A stretch of DNA of 64,000 nt from Alteraurantiacibacter aquimixticola (lineage in GTDB: Bacteria; Pseudomonadota; Alphaproteobacteria; Sphingomonadales; Sphingomonadaceae): NCBI RefSeq assembly GCF_004965515.1, contig NZ_SSHH01000003.1, positions 303,501 to 367,500 on the forward strand, in the 5' to 3' direction. The position numbers and the translations under genes were made by a program. Each line of letters opens with the position of its first letter. Position 1 is the stretch's first letter. This document shows positions 54,819 through 64,000 of the stretch, in pieces. Under the pieces are notes generated by a model. It saw nothing but the letters and a program-made list of their open reading frames with translations. It made no database searches and was not told where the DNA came from.

Positions 54819-55481
54819 TTGCTCAAGCTCGATCGGGATGGTGCTGAGCGCTTTCCTGCACTTGCATCGAGCATGTTGTCTGAGCTTGAGAATGCTCTTG
54901 CCGGAATCCCCATGGACCGCGCCGGAACGCGGCTCGCCGATAAACCTGTTATCGCAGATATTCTGTCAGTCGACTACGCGATAGGGGCGGTTGTTGCGGA
55001 GAAGATGGGTGCCACGCCTCGCTCCGTTCGAGCCATCCTGTTTGACAAGAATCCGCACGCCAACTGGGGGCTCGATTGGCATCAGGACCGCACCATTGCC
55101 GTAAAGGAAAGAAGCGAAGTCGCCGGTTTCGCGCGATGGAACGTCAAGCAAGGCATCGTGCATGTGGAGCCGCCATTCCGCTTGTTGGAGCGAATGCTTA
55201 CGGTTCGCATCCACCTCGATCCAGTCGATGAGAGTAATGGCGTGCTGGAGGTTATCCCCGGCTCGCACAAGAGAGGCCGTATCGCCGAGAGAGAGGTGAA
55301 ACGGATCGTCGATGAAGGCCCCGTCGTAAGCTGTCCGGCGCTTTCGGGTGATTGCTGGGTCTATCGCACGCCCATCTTGCACCGCTCAGCCCGTTCCCGG
55401 TCAGATGGTCACAGGCGAGTCCTGCAGGTCGACTATTCCGCTGACGATCTTCCGGACCGTCTTGAATGGCGAGGTGTTTAA
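54819..55481 (+). CDS. Phytanoyl-CoA dioxygenase (PhyH) family protein (220 aa)
   Basis: Fe(II)/2-oxoglutarate-dependent oxygenase. The iron motif HxD is present in WGLDWHQDRTIAVKE, the distal His is probably in TPILHRSARSRSDGHRR with the 2-oxoglutarate Arg in SRSDGHRRVLQVDY, and VRIHLDPVDESNGVLEVIPG and SHKRGRI is a characteristic core. Substrate unknown. The frame begins with TTG at 54819; no better start is near, so the true start may be slightly different. GC is a little lower than in hslVU. Confidence 0.85.
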   Translation: MLKLDRDGAERFPALASSMLSELENALAGIPMDRAGTRLADKPVIADILSVDYAIGAVVAEKMGATPRSVRAILFDKNPHANWGLDWHQDRTIAVKERSEVAGFARWNVKQGIVHVEPPFRLLERMLTVRIHLDPVDESNGVLEVIPGSHKRGRIAEREVKRIVDEGPVVSCPALSGDCWVYRTPILHRSARSRSDGHRRVLQVDYSADDLPDRLEWRGV

Positions 55482-56023
55482 CTACACCACCCGCACCAGA
55501 ACCATGCTGGCGGGCGGAAGGCGGTGATCACGCGGCCGGCGGCGATCACCAGCATCCAGCTGGTCAGGCTCACCGCGGCAAAGACTTTCGCGGCCTGCGG
55601 GGCGCGGTCCATGGGTCCCAGCTGGCGCAGCTTGCGCGCGGTGGTGGTGTAGAACAGCACCATGTTGATGCCCGCCAGCGCGATCAGCCCCATCTTTATC
55701 TGGAAGGCCGGGTTGTAGAGATACTGGTCGGGCGAGCTGGCGACGAAGACCGTCCCGCTCAGCACATTCAGCATGAAGCCCAGCACGCCAAAGGGGATCA
55801 GCTTGTGCAGGTTCCTGAGCGGCATGCCGCGGAAGAAACCGAGCATGCGCAAATCCACCACGCCCACCGTGCCGATCAGCAGGACGAGGCCGGTGAAATG
55901 GACGATCTCGGCAATCGGCCAGCCCCAGGCGGAATAGGCGATATCGAAAAGCCCCGTGTCGATCGCGAAGTTCACTATGGCGACGGGATCGAGGACATTG
56001 TCGGTGGGATAGGCCGCGCTCAT
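55478..56023 (-). CDS. DUF6644-like integral membrane protein (181 aa)
   Basis: Five hydrophobic helices: GWPIAEIVHFTGLVLLIGTV, KLIPFGVLGFMLNVLSGTVF, FQIKMGLIALAGINMVLFYT and VFAAVSLTSWMLVIAAGRVI among them, with the conserved-looking IAEIVHFTGLVLL start and VDLRMLGFF. No catalytic motif. Start ATG 56023 overlaps the stop of the partner gene. The two proteins likely act together; possible roles are speculative. Confidence 0.75.
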   Translation of the reverse strand: MSAAYPTDNVLDPVAIVNFAIDTGLFDIAYSAWGWPIAEIVHFTGLVLLIGTVGVVDLRMLGFFRGMPLRNLHKLIPFGVLGFMLNVLSGTVFVASSPDQYLYNPAFQIKMGLIALAGINMVLFYTTTARKLRQLGPMDRAPQAAKVFAAVSLTSWMLVIAAGRVITAFRPPAWFWCGWCS

Positions 56024-56523
56024 GGCATCACACCCCCGAGAACGTCGGAGGTCATCAACATCGTATTCGTGTAGAGCAGCAGCTTGCCGCTCGCGATACC
56101 GCCCAGCCACAGCAGCAGGGCAAGGCCCGCCTGCAATTTGACGAGGCCGACCGGCTCGATCCCCTTGTTGAAGCTCACCTTGGCCATGTGGACCACCAGC
56201 CAGCTCGCGCCGAACAGGCAGGCGAATTTCAGCGCGAAGACCCAGTTGGTCAGCGCCTTGGCCGGATAGCCGGCGAGAAGACCGAGGCCCGAGATAATCG
56301 CCAGCGCCGCGCCCAGCCACATCCACGGGAAGACCGCCCGCCAGCGCGGTAGCGGGGTCTGCTTGGCCACGCCCAGAACGCGCAGGCTAACCGCCACGCC
56401 GCCGCCCGCCAGCAGCGCCATGCCCCAGGCATGGAATATCAGCAGGACGAAATAGGCGTAGAAATCCTCCCGCACGAAGCGGCTAAGGCCGGTCTGCTCG
56501 ATCCAGGCGAGGGCATCCATCAT
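56020..56523 (-). CDS. DUF6644-like integral membrane protein, paired gene (167 aa)
   Basis: Same design as its partner: DFYAYFVLLIFHAWGMALLA and VAVSLRVLGV parallel the EIVHFTGLVLLIG/VDLRMLG segment, then WMWLGAALAIISGLGLLAGY, FALKFACLFGASWLVVHMAK and LALLLWLGGIASGKLLLYTN. One His lies in each of the first helices of both proteins (FHAW, VHFT), perhaps heme- or metal-related. Function unknown. Confidence 0.75.
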   Translation of the reverse strand: MMDALAWIEQTGLSRFVREDFYAYFVLLIFHAWGMALLAGGGVAVSLRVLGVAKQTPLPRWRAVFPWMWLGAALAIISGLGLLAGYPAKALTNWVFALKFACLFGASWLVVHMAKVSFNKGIEPVGLVKLQAGLALLLWLGGIASGKLLLYTNTMLMTSDVLGGVMP

Positions 56524-56584
56524 CCGCTGCGGCGATTAGCACGCAAGCGGATGATGACGATATAGTTTCAGGCGGGCCTTCGTC

Positions 56585-58078
56585 TCAGGGATGGGGCGCA
56601 AGGCCGATTTCGACGCCGGTCTTGTCGGTCAGCGCGAACTTGTCGACCAGGTCTGCACTTGCGGTGTTGAGCCCGCGCACCTGCACGCTGCGACCGTGGC
56701 GGCGCATGCGCTCCACCACCTTGTCGAGCGCGGCGGTGGCCGAAATATCCCAGAAATGCGCGCCGGTCACGTCGATCACCACGTGATCCGAAGCGTCCTC
56801 GTAATTGCCTTCGGGGCCGAGCGCGCGTTCGAACAGGTCGACGCTGGCGAAGAAGATCTGGCCCTTCACCGTATAGACGGCCTGTTCCGCCTCGCGCACG
56901 CGCTCCACGCTGAACATCTGGCGCACCTTGCCGGTGAAGAAGATGCCCGACAGCAGCACGCCTGCGAGCACGCCCATGGCGAGGTTGTGCGTCGCCACCA
57001 CGACGACCACTGTCGTCAGCATCACCACGCTGGAAGGCCAGGGGTGATGGCGCAGATTGGGGATCGAGTTCCAGCTGAACGTGCCGATGGAGACCATGAT
57101 CATCACCGCCACCAGCGCTGCCATCGGGATCTGCCCGACAATCGGGCCGAGCACGGCCAGCAGCACCAGCAGCGTCAGGCCCGCAGTGAAAGTGGACAGG
57201 CGTCCGCGCCCGCCGGAAGTGACGTTGATCACCGACTGGCCGATCATCGCGCAGCCGCCCATGCCGCCGAACAGCGCGGCGACCACATTGGACACGCCCT
57301 GGCCGGCGCATTCGCGCTTCTTGTTACTGTCCGTATGCGTCATGTCGTCCACGATCTGCGCGGTCAGCAACGATTCGAGCAGGCCGACAGCGGCCATGGT
57401 CAGCGAATAGGGCAGGATGATCTGCAGCGTCTCCCAGGTCAGCGGCACATCAGGCAACACGAAATAGGGCAGGCCCTCGGGCAGCTCGCCCATGTCGCCC
57501 ACCGTATTGACGTCGAGATCCATGCCGATGGTGATCGCACCTACTATGATGATGGCCACCAGCGGGCTGGGCACTGCCGTGGTCAGCTTGGGCAGCAGGT
57601 AGATGATCGCCAGCGCGCCCGCGATCAGCGGATAGGTGATGAAAGGCACGCCGATCAGCTCGGGCAGCTGTGCCATGAAGATCAGGATCGCCAGTGCGTT
57701 GACGAAGCCGGTGATGACGGAGCGACTGACGAACTGCATCAGCAGGTCCAGCCGCATGATCGCGGCAATGCCCTGGAAAATGCCCATCAGGATCGTCGCG
57801 GCGAAGAGGTATTCCACGCCATGATCGCGCACCAGCGGCACCACCACCACGGCGACGGCAGCAGTCGCGGCGGAGATCATGCCGGGCCTGCCGCCGGTAA
57901 AGGCGATCACCATGGCAATCGCGATAGAGGCATAAAGGCCCACGCGCGGATCGACGCCCGCGATGATCGAGAAGCCGATGGCTTCGGGGATGAGGGCGAG
58001 GGCGACGACGATGCCGGCAAGGATGTCCTTGCGCGGATTGGCCAGCCAGTCACGCCGGAGCGCTGCAGTATCGAACAT
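56585..58078 (-). CDS. SulP-family anion transporter with STAS domain (497 aa)
   Basis: Inner-membrane transporter, perhaps for bicarbonate or sulfate (BicA/SLC26 type). Motifs: [52 protein letters not shown], the conserved [20 protein letters not shown] and [16 protein letters not shown], and a cytoplasmic STAS domain ([20 protein letters not shown]) without the usual serine of anti-anti-sigma factors. Start at ATG 58078, which opens with [15 protein letters not shown]. No partner subunits nearby. Confidence 0.9.
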   Translation of the reverse strand: MFDTAALRRDWLANPRKDILAGIVVALALIPEAIGFSIIAGVDPRVGLYASIAIAMVIAFTGGRPGMISAATAAVAVVVVPLVRDHGVEYLFAATILMGIFQGIAAIMRLDLLMQFVSRSVITGFVNALAILIFMAQLPELIGVPFITYPLIAGALAIIYLLPKLTTAVPSPLVAIIIVGAITIGMDLDVNTVGDMGELPEGLPYFVLPDVPLTWETLQIILPYSLTMAAVGLLESLLTAQIVDDMTHTDSNKKRECAGQGVSNVVAALFGGMGGCAMIGQSVINVTSGGRGRLSTFTAGLTLLVLLAVLGPIVGQIPMAALVAVMIMVSIGTFSWNSIPNLRHHPWPSSVVMLTTVVVVVATHNLAMGVLAGVLLSGIFFTGKVRQMFSVERVREAEQAVYTVKGQIFFASVDLFERALGPEGNYEDASDHVVIDVTGAHFWDISATAALDKVVERMRRHGRSVQVRGLNTASADLVDKFALTDKTGVEIGLAPHP

Positions 58079-58217
58079 GGTTTGTGATCCGTGGATTGGC
58101 GCTGCAATGTTGCAATGCAACGAATTGTGCTTCGCGCGCCCCTATCCACGCCTTGCCGCGTAAGGGCAAGGGGGCGGTCCCAGATTTTGCCGTGAGCCCC
58201 GAGGGGCTACGGTCGCG

Positions 58218-58757
58218 CTATTGCGCCTCGGCATACCAGAATTGCGCATGGCAGGCGGAGCATTCGGCATCCATCTGGCCCACCAGCTCCAGCGCCGTAT
58301 CGCCATCCTTCGCCATGGCCGCCGCCTCAAGATTGCGAGCAAGGACGGCAAAGCTTGCCGACATGTCGCGGAAGCCTTGCCGATCGTTGTCAATGAAACG
58401 CTGCACATCCGCCATCGCCACCTCGTATTCGTCGGTGGCCATATTCCCGGCAGAGGCGGCATGGATCACCGGCGCTGCCGCCATGCGCTCACCCACGCTG
58501 GCGAGCGTACCGGCATTCTCGGCCAGGCTCGCCCATTGCGCATCGGTGATCAGCGATGCGTCCTGCTCGCCCGCATCGGTATAGACGTTATTGGTCACCT
58601 CCCAGATGCCCACGATCGCCGGGTTCACTTCAGCCTGCATGGCATGGCGGACATAGAGCGGTTCGGCAGCGGCGCTTGCCGTGGTCGAGGCGCTTTCGGC
58701 CTGCACGGCGCAAGCGGCGAGGGCGGCAAGGGATACGAGGGCAATGGTCATGCGCAT
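58218..58757 (-). CDS. Exported lipoprotein-like protein with CxxCH heme motif (179 aa)
   Basis: A signal with lipobox-like LAALAAC precedes a four-helix-type domain; the C-terminus holds MDAECSACHAQFWYAE, a single c-type heme site (CSACH) in the position expected for cytochrome c'. Two further helices (ASFAVLARNLEAAAMAKDGD and others) complete a bundle. Probably a periplasmic or membrane-attached cytochrome; partner unknown. It is read together with, and upstream of, nothing obvious; the ABC exporter gene lies 15 bases before it. Confidence 0.75.
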   Translation of the reverse strand: MRMTIALVSLAALAACAVQAESASTTASAAAEPLYVRHAMQAEVNPAIVGIWEVTNNVYTDAGEQDASLITDAQWASLAENAGTLASVGERMAAAPVIHAASAGNMATDEYEVAMADVQRFIDNDRQGFRDMSASFAVLARNLEAAAMAKDGDTALELVGQMDAECSACHAQFWYAEAQ

Positions 58758-58772
58758 GAGAGTCGATCCTCT

Positions 58773-60602
58773 TTACTCGGCGGCGTCTTCCAGTTCCGCC
58801 TCTTCGCTCAATTGCCGGTTCCACATCTCGGCGTAAAGCCCGTCGCGACGCAGCAATTCGGCATGATGACCCTGCTCGCAAATGCGGCCATCCTGAATGA
58901 CATGGATCAAATCGGCATCGGCAATGGTCGAAAGCCGATGCGCGATGGAAATGGTGGTGCGCCCTTCGGACACGCGGTGGAGCGTAGTCAGGATGTCCTG
59001 CTCGGTCCGCGTATCGAGCGCGCTGGTCGCTTCGTCCAGCAACAGGATCGGCGGGTTCTTCAGCAGCGTGCGGGCAATGGCGACGCGCTGCTTCTCGCCG
59101 CCTGACAGCTTCAGCCCGCGTTCGCCCACTTCGGTCTCGAGGCCCTTGGGCAGCTTCTCGATGAACGGCCAGATCGCCGCATCGCGCGCAGCGCGGATGA
59201 TCTCCTCCTCGTTCGCATCCTCGCGGCCATAGCCGATATTGTAGCCGATCGTGTCGTTGAACAGCACGCTGTCCTGCGGGACGATGCCGATATGCGCGCG
59301 CAGGCTTTCCTGCTGGACGCTGGCGATATCCTGCCCGTCGATCAGGATGCGGCCCTGCTGCGGATCGTAGAAGCGGAACAGCAGCCGCCCGATGGTGGAC
59401 TTGCCTGCGCCCGACGGCCCGACCAGCGCATGATGCTGGCCCGCCGGGACTTCGAAAGTCAGGCCGTGGAGGATCGTGCGATCCTTGTCATAGCCGAAAT
59501 GAACGTCCTCGAAGGCGAGGGTGGGGCGGTTCACCACCAGCGCGGGCGCGCCCGGCGTGTCCTCCACCTCCACATTGGTGTCCATCAGCTGGAACATCTG
59601 CGCCATGTCGACCAGGCCTTGCCGGATCGTGCGATAGACCCAGCCGAGCATGTCGAGCGGGCGGAAGAGCTGCAGAAGATAGGTGTTCACCAGCACCAGG
59701 TCGCCCACCGAAAAGCGCCCCTGGCTCCAGCCCCACACGGTCCAGGCCATCGCGCCGCCCATCATCAGCTGCAGGATGAAAGCCTGCACGATATTGAGCA
59801 GGCCGAGCGAATTGTCGGTCTGGATCGCCGCTTCGGCATAGGCGCTGGCGGCGCTGGCATAGCGGCGGCGTTCGCGCTTTTCGGCGCCGAAATATTTCAC
59901 CGTCTCGTAATTCAGCAGCGAATCCACCGCGCGCGCCATGGCCGTGCCGTCCAGCTCATTCATCTTCGCGCGCAGGCGCGTGCGCCATTCGGTGATCGCC
60001 TGCGTGATCCAGATGAAGGCGACGATGGTAACGCCCGTGGCCGCGACGATCTCCCAGCCGAACAGCGCGTAGAAGATCGCCGCCACCACCACGAGTTCGA
60101 TCGCGGTGGGCATGATGTTGAACAGCAGGAAATAGATCATGTTGCTGATCGATTTCGTGCCGCGCTCGATCACGCGGGTGATCTCCCCCGTCCGGCGCGA
60201 GAGGTGGAAACGCAGGCTGAGCTTGTGAAGCCGTTCGAACACGTCCTCGGACAGGTCGCGCACGGCATCCTGCCCCACGCGGTTGAAAACCATGTTGCGC
60301 GTCTGGTCGAAGAAGGTGGTGGCAAAGCGCCCGGCGGCATAGGCGACGACCAGGGCGAGGGCGGCCCACAGCGCCTCATCGGTGCTTTCTGCCGCCATCG
60401 CGTCCACCGCGCGGGCATAGGCGAAGGGGATGGAGAGCACGATCGCCTTGGCGATAATCACGAACAGCGCCGCGATCAGGATGCGGCGGCGCAGGTCCGG
60501 ACGGCCCTTGGGCCAGAGATAGGGCAGGAAGCGGCGGACGGTGGCCCAGCCCGCCTGTTCGCTCAACTCGCCTTCATATTGCCTGCCGGTCCCGCGGATC
60601 AT
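58773..60602 (-). CDS. Atm1-type ABC exporter (609 aa)
   Basis: Homodimeric transporter resembling mitochondrial Atm1/ABCB7, involved in export of a glutathione/sulfur compound. Six-helix membrane domain with KAIVLSIPFAYARAVDAMAA and RTGEITRVIERGTKSISNMI, followed by the motif YFGAEKRERRRYASAASAYA; NBD has Walker A VGPSGAGKSTIGRLLF, Q-loop VPQDSVLFNDTI, signature LSGGEKQRVAIARTLL, Walker B ILLLDEATSALD and H-loop ISIAHRLSTI. All intact. Confidence 0.95.
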   Translation of the reverse strand: MIRGTGRQYEGELSEQAGWATVRRFLPYLWPKGRPDLRRRILIAALFVIIAKAIVLSIPFAYARAVDAMAAESTDEALWAALALVVAYAAGRFATTFFDQTRNMVFNRVGQDAVRDLSEDVFERLHKLSLRFHLSRRTGEITRVIERGTKSISNMIYFLLFNIMPTAIELVVVAAIFYALFGWEIVAATGVTIVAFIWITQAITEWRTRLRAKMNELDGTAMARAVDSLLNYETVKYFGAEKRERRRYASAASAYAEAAIQTDNSLGLLNIVQAFILQLMMGGAMAWTVWGWSQGRFSVGDLVLVNTYLLQLFRPLDMLGWVYRTIRQGLVDMAQMFQLMDTNVEVEDTPGAPALVVNRPTLAFEDVHFGYDKDRTILHGLTFEVPAGQHHALVGPSGAGKSTIGRLLFRFYDPQQGRILIDGQDIASVQQESLRAHIGIVPQDSVLFNDTIGYNIGYGREDANEEEIIRAARDAAIWPFIEKLPKGLETEVGERGLKLSGGEKQRVAIARTLLKNPPILLLDEATSALDTRTEQDILTTLHRVSEGRTTISIAHRLSTIADADLIHVIQDGRICEQGHHAELLRRDGLYAEMWNRQLSEEAELEDAAE

Positions 60603-60677
60603 GCATCGTCAGGTGGGGCCTCACCGCGCCGGGCGCAATGCAATTCGCGCTTCAGCGCTGCAAGCCGGTCGCTGGAG

Positions 60678-61631
60678 CTAGTGTCCCAACCGCCCGAAAG
60701 CGTCGCGGCTGGGCACGCGCGACCCGTCGGGCAGGTCGAACAATACGCGGCGGCTGGAAAAGTCGATCGCCACGCGGTCGAACAGGCGCAGCTCGTTCAT
60801 CCCGAGCACGAGGGCCGGCTCATCCTCCAGCCCCAGCGCTGCGAAGACCGGCGTATCGGCGAAGGTCACCGGGAAATTGGTCACCTGCGCGCGCCCGAAT
60901 TCCAGGCTGCGCGCCACGCGCACCGTGCCGGTTGCTTCCACCCCGTTGATGTCGGTCATTTGCGAGGCGATGTTTTCCCGCGCACGGCGCATGCGATCAT
61001 AGAGCACGCTGTTGCCGACCGATCCCTGCGCGCCCGTATCCACCACCACCGCGGTGCGCACGCCATCCAGCTGTGCGCGGGCGATGATCAGCTGGCTGCC
61101 GACGCGGCGTGCACGAACGACGATGTCATAGCCGCGATTGCTGGCATCATCGTCCTCATGCACCACTTCCATCAGCCGGTTCTCGAAATCGAGCAGCACG
61201 CGCCGGTCCTGCAATGAATCGAGGCCGAGAATCCCGTCCGCCCCGCCGATATTCGCCCCTTCGACCAGCGCCGCCCGTGCATCGAACAGGCTGTGCCGTC
61301 CAAGCGTCAGTTCGGGGATGATCGCAGTCTGCACCTGCCGCCTGCTGACCATGCCCACCAGCGTCGCCGTGCGCCGCTCGCCCAGCTGCAACTGGTCGGC
61401 CAGCACATTGCTGAGCACGGTCGCCTGCGCGCCCGTGTCGATCATGAAATTGAACGGCCCCTCGCCATTGATGCTGACGGGCACCGTCATGCGGCGATAG
61501 CGCTCATCCTCCATTTGCAGGATTTCCGACGCCGCTTCCTCTGCCGAGGCGGCGATTTCCGCCTGTCCAACGGTTGTGGGTGATGCCGAAGCGAGGAGCG
61601 CCAGTGCGCCCGCGAAATTCATCCAGGCCAT
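60678..61631 (-). CDS. Exported retropepsin-like aspartyl protease (317 aa)
   Basis: A signal peptide (MAWMNFAGALALLASASPTT) then two retropepsin-type half domains, each with a catalytic motif: FMIDTGAQATVLSNVLA and VVVDTGAQGSVGNSVLY. The pattern LGLDSLQDRRVLLDFENRLM and VLGMNELRLFDRVAIDFSSR (ILG-D/N) follows each half. So the two halves form one active site within a single chain, as in pepsins rather than viral enzymes. Periplasmic. Confidence 0.9.
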   Translation of the reverse strand: MAWMNFAGALALLASASPTTVGQAEIAASAEEAASEILQMEDERYRRMTVPVSINGEGPFNFMIDTGAQATVLSNVLADQLQLGERRTATLVGMVSRRQVQTAIIPELTLGRHSLFDARAALVEGANIGGADGILGLDSLQDRRVLLDFENRLMEVVHEDDDASNRGYDIVVRARRVGSQLIIARAQLDGVRTAVVVDTGAQGSVGNSVLYDRMRRARENIASQMTDINGVEATGTVRVARSLEFGRAQVTNFPVTFADTPVFAALGLEDEPALVLGMNELRLFDRVAIDFSSRRVLFDLPDGSRVPSRDAFGRLGH

Positions 61632-61664
61632 ATTTCTCTCCCGGGCCGACTTGCGGCCACAGAA

Positions 61665-62861
61665 TTATAATAGCACGCGCGCGCCTTCCGCCAAAACGGG
61701 ACCTTCGCAGGTAGTCAGGCCGGCGGCGGCGAAAGCGGCCCCAAGTTCCTCGTCTCGCGGCCCGTGATCGGTTGCCGCATCGCCTTCCCAGCGCTGTTCC
61801 TTCCAGCTGGTGGAGATGGCGCGCATGTGACGATAGACGAATTGGTCGCTCAAGCGCAGGTTGGCTTTCGCGCCGAAGAGATTGTGGACGCTCCAGCTAT
61901 CGCGCAGCCGGTCTCCCCGACCCGGCACCACGCACCATTTTGGCGGGCAGGTGAGGTCCTCGCCCCCGTCTCCCACAGCGTCCCTATATATAAAGTCTGC
62001 ATGGCGGCATGTTTCGCGGGTGACCGGATGATCCGTATGGCCGGAAATCCAGCGGCCGGGAAACTTGGTGAAGCCTGCGCGAGAGGCTTCGGTGGCGGCG
62101 AAGATGGACTCGCCGTTCGTGCCCAGCACCAGCTCGTCCACATCGACATTGAGCACGCTGCGCGCATGCCTCAGGAAGCGGTGTCGCGCATGTTGCAGCG
62201 ATCCGGTCTGGCAGAAGTCGCTGTCCCAATCGGCTTCGACGCCGTTCACTGCTCCGGCCAAACCGCCCTGCGGGCCATAGGCGAAAGGCCAGCTCACAGC
62301 GACGGCACGCACGTCCGGCCCAGCGGCTTCGTCTAGCGTGGCCTGCAATTCCTCCAGCGCATAGGCGGTGGAGCGGTTGTCATAGAAGAGTACGCCATCC
62401 GCGCCGTGGATGCGGACATGGAAGCGCACCCAGTCGGCGATCCAGCGCAGGTCATTGTCCTTGGAGAGCGTGGTGATCACGCGGCGACCGGCGAAGCTCT
62501 CCGCCATGTCGGGCTGCACGTCTATATTGTAGCGCCCGATCGGCCCGTTGATCGCGATCTCGCTTGCATCGCTGCGCAGCCAGATCTCGCCGCGCTTCTT
62601 CTCGCCAAAATGCCGCGCGCGGAAGAAGGGCAGGCCGAAGGCTCCCTTGAAGGGCGCGGATTGCCGCAACGGCTCCAGCAGGTTGAGGAAAGGCGGACCC
62701 TGGAAGACGACGTGCTTCCCGGCGCGATAGACGTCGTAGAACAGCGTGTCCCAGTCATAGCGCTCTGCATAGCTCTCGTTCCGCAGATGCGCGGGGCGTG
62801 CGGCATCGCGCTTGAGGCCGGTGGCCGGATCGAGCGTGACCGAAGACAGGGTGATCGTCAT
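61665..62861 (-). CDS. Glycosyltransferase family 92-like protein (398 aa)
   Basis: Probable GT-A fold glycosyltransferase. The pattern ITTLSKDNDLRWIADWVRFH, GADGVLFYDNRSTAYALEEL, LNVDVDELVLG (metal-binding D-x-D type) and FPGRWISGHTDHP fits GT92/DUF23-like proteins. It sits next to a flippase gene (4-base overlap), so a role in surface polysaccharide is likely. ATG 62861 is coupled to the preceding stop; another ATG at 62879 is possible. Confidence 0.75.
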   Translation of the reverse strand: MTITLSSVTLDPATGLKRDAARPAHLRNESYAERYDWDTLFYDVYRAGKHVVFQGPPFLNLLEPLRQSAPFKGAFGLPFFRARHFGEKKRGEIWLRSDASEIAINGPIGRYNIDVQPDMAESFAGRRVITTLSKDNDLRWIADWVRFHVRIHGADGVLFYDNRSTAYALEELQATLDEAAGPDVRAVAVSWPFAYGPQGGLAGAVNGVEADWDSDFCQTGSLQHARHRFLRHARSVLNVDVDELVLGTNGESIFAATEASRAGFTKFPGRWISGHTDHPVTRETCRHADFIYRDAVGDGGEDLTCPPKWCVVPGRGDRLRDSWSVHNLFGAKANLRLSDQFVYRHMRAISTSWKEQRWEGDAATDHGPRDEELGAAFAAAGLTTCEGPVLAEGARVLL

Positions 62862-64000
62862 GGCGCCTTGCCCGCCCATTTGCGCTCACCCTCCAGCCAA
62901 GCACCCAAACGCGGCAGCAAGGGCCTCACCAGCGGCGCGGCCATGCGGCAAAGGTCGTCGAGCGCGGGGTGACGGGTGCCGAACATGGTGCAAAGCCAGC
63001 CTAGCGCGCCTCCAGCCACGGCCAGCAGCAGTACCGGGAACGTGATCTCGTGCGGCCCCATCCAGTAGAGATATGTCAGCGCCAGTGGAGCAAGCGCGGC
63101 AACAGTCACGGCAAGGCTCTTCGCCAGGATCGTCAGCCAGCCGCGCCAGCTGAAGCCGACCAGCCCTCGCATGAAGCCGAGATAGATCGCCATGAACGCC
63201 AGCGCATATATAAGGCGCGATGCCGCCGCGCCCCATGCTCCTGCCAGCAGCGATCCCGCCACCAGCAGCGCGATGGACACCGCAGTCTCGAGTATGTTGA
63301 GCGCGAGCAGCCGGTTCATCCGCCCCAGCAGGATCGGCAAGTCGCTCACCAGCGGCAGCGCCATCAGCAGGGCGGCTTGCAGCGCGATCATGGTGAGGAG
63401 CGGCGCGGTCTCGATCCAGACCTCGCCATAAAGCAGCATCACCAGCGGCCACGCGGCGAGCGCAAGGCCGGCCATGCCCGGCCACACCAGCGCGGTATAG
63501 CCCGCCACCACGCGCAGGTATGCGGGGGCCAGCGGCTCGCCATTGTCGCGCAGGCGAGCGAAGGCGGGATAGAAGACGCCGCCGATCGCGCCCGCGATCA
63601 GTGCGCGGAACTGCTCTGCCAAGGAGGTGGCGCGGCTGAACAGGCCGACCGCGAACAGGTCCACCAGCTTGCCCACGATCATGTCTGGAGAGCGCGATCC
63701 CAGCGCGCCGGTCATATAGAGTGTCGATGCCTTGCCGCCGAAGCTCAGCACCGGCTTCAGCCCGTCGAGCCGCAGCGGGAAGGTCTTCGCCGGCTGGATC
63801 ACCTGCGCGATCACCCCGCGTGCCAGCCCCGTCGCCAGCACCGCCCAGGCGAGTGAGAAGGCGGAGAAACCCCACCACGCCAGCGACAATGCGACCACGC
63901 CATGCACCGCCGCTCCGCCCACATTGACCGCGAAGTGCCCGGTGAAGCGCATGCTCCGCGCCATCAGCGCCAGCGGTACGACCGACATGGGCAGGAAGAG
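62858..64000 (-). CDS. Polysaccharide flippase, Wzx/MOP type (5'-truncated by the window)
   Basis: At least 380 residues visible; the frame stays open through the right edge (residues LFLP before the internal Met at 63988), so the start lies outside. About ten membrane helices remain, e.g. HGVVALSLAWWGFSAFSLAW, LVWPGMAGLALAAWPLVMLL and VAALAPLALTYLYWMG. The family's repeats FYPAFARLRDN and GALGSRSPDMIVGKLVDLFA identify a polysaccharide exporter. Together with the overlapping glycosyltransferase it marks the beginning of a surface polysaccharide locus continuing to the right. Confidence 0.85.
   Translation of the reverse strand, partial: LFLPMSVVPLALMARSMRFTGHFAVNVGGAAVHGVVALSLAWWGFSAFSLAWAVLATGLARGVIAQVIQPAKTFPLRLDGLKPVLSFGGKASTLYMTGALGSRSPDMIVGKLVDLFAVGLFSRATSLAEQFRALIAGAIGGVFYPAFARLRDNGEPLAPAYLRVVAGYTALVWPGMAGLALAAWPLVMLLYGEVWIETAPLLTMIALQAALLMALPLVSDLPILLGRMNRLLALNILETAVSIALLVAGSLLAGAWGAAASRLIYALAFMAIYLGFMRGLVGFSWRGWLTILAKSLAVTVAALAPLALTYLYWMGPHEITFPVLLLAVAGGALGWLCTMFGTRHPALDDLCRMAAPLVRPLLPRLGAWLEGERKWAGKAP

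Noticed and set aside
56591..58087. Plus-strand frame of 498 codons opposite the SulP transporter
   Set aside because: Extremely His/Asp/Gln-rich and without domain pattern; antisense shadow.
59292..61217. Plus-strand frame of 641 codons opposite the ABC exporter and protease
   Set aside because: Crosses the ends of two real genes in antisense; no motif.

Overview
The window looks like chromosome of an alphaproteobacterium of the Sphingomonadales, probably near the Erythrobacteraceae. This is an inference from high GC, a COQ9/SCO1/RibD-RibE gene neighbourhood, the YceD-cytochrome bc1 chaperone-BamE-HslVU order, and short palindromic repeats of the type I associate with these genomes. No 16S gene or other decisive marker is present.

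Region 1 (1 to about 34.1 kb, almost entirely minus strand) is one long, tightly packed operon for a phage-tail-like contractile injection system of the extracellular (eCIS; Afp/PVC-like) type. Read in transcription order it runs: LuxR-type regulator, stand-alone pseudo-receiver, Pvc16-like cap, a beta-sandwich protein, sheath, tube, second sheath, second tube, a DUF5908-like 60-aa protein, LysM baseplate protein, gp27-like hub, gp5/V-like spike, an unknown hydrophobic 256-aa protein, gp25, baseplate J, a gpI-like protein fused to a beta-propeller, three fibre-like proteins sharing an N-terminal domain, a tape-measure candidate, and an AAA+ ATPase. The operon ends with a 2380-aa multidomain toxin and a candidate immunity gene cut by the window edge. 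There are no capsid, portal, terminase or lysis genes, so it is not a prophage.

The toxin carries an N-terminal AGNR motif, a coiled region, annexin-like repeats, a hydrophobic segment, a Hint self-cleavage domain and a GIY-YIG nuclease. With its position next to the AAA+ ATPase this makes it the likely cargo, and it is the most interesting object in the window.

Region 2 (34.1 to 36.1 kb) is the island edge. It holds a palindrome-rich regulatory stretch, a decayed XRE-type antitoxin, a tyrosine integrase with one nonsense and one frameshift lesion, and tRNA-Ser(GCU), whose 3' end is the likely attachment site.

Region 3 (36.1 to 64 kb) is housekeeping chromosome. It carries a DUF1134/EipA-like periplasmic protein, an aromatic aminotransferase and small stress-type proteins, then a diguanylate cyclase, ribD and ribE. 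Next come YgjP-, YcgN- and SCO1-like genes, an ankyrin protein, COQ9, feoAB behind a Fur-type box, and ssb. An AT-richer orphan follows, then yceD, a bc1 chaperone, bamE, hslVU and a PhyH dioxygenase. The right end holds two DUF6644-like membrane proteins, a SulP transporter, a CxxCH protein, an Atm1-type ABC exporter, an aspartyl protease, a glycosyltransferase and a truncated polysaccharide flippase. Smaller oddities are a repeat element translated in frame inside ribE and a degraded copy of the aminotransferase 3' end.
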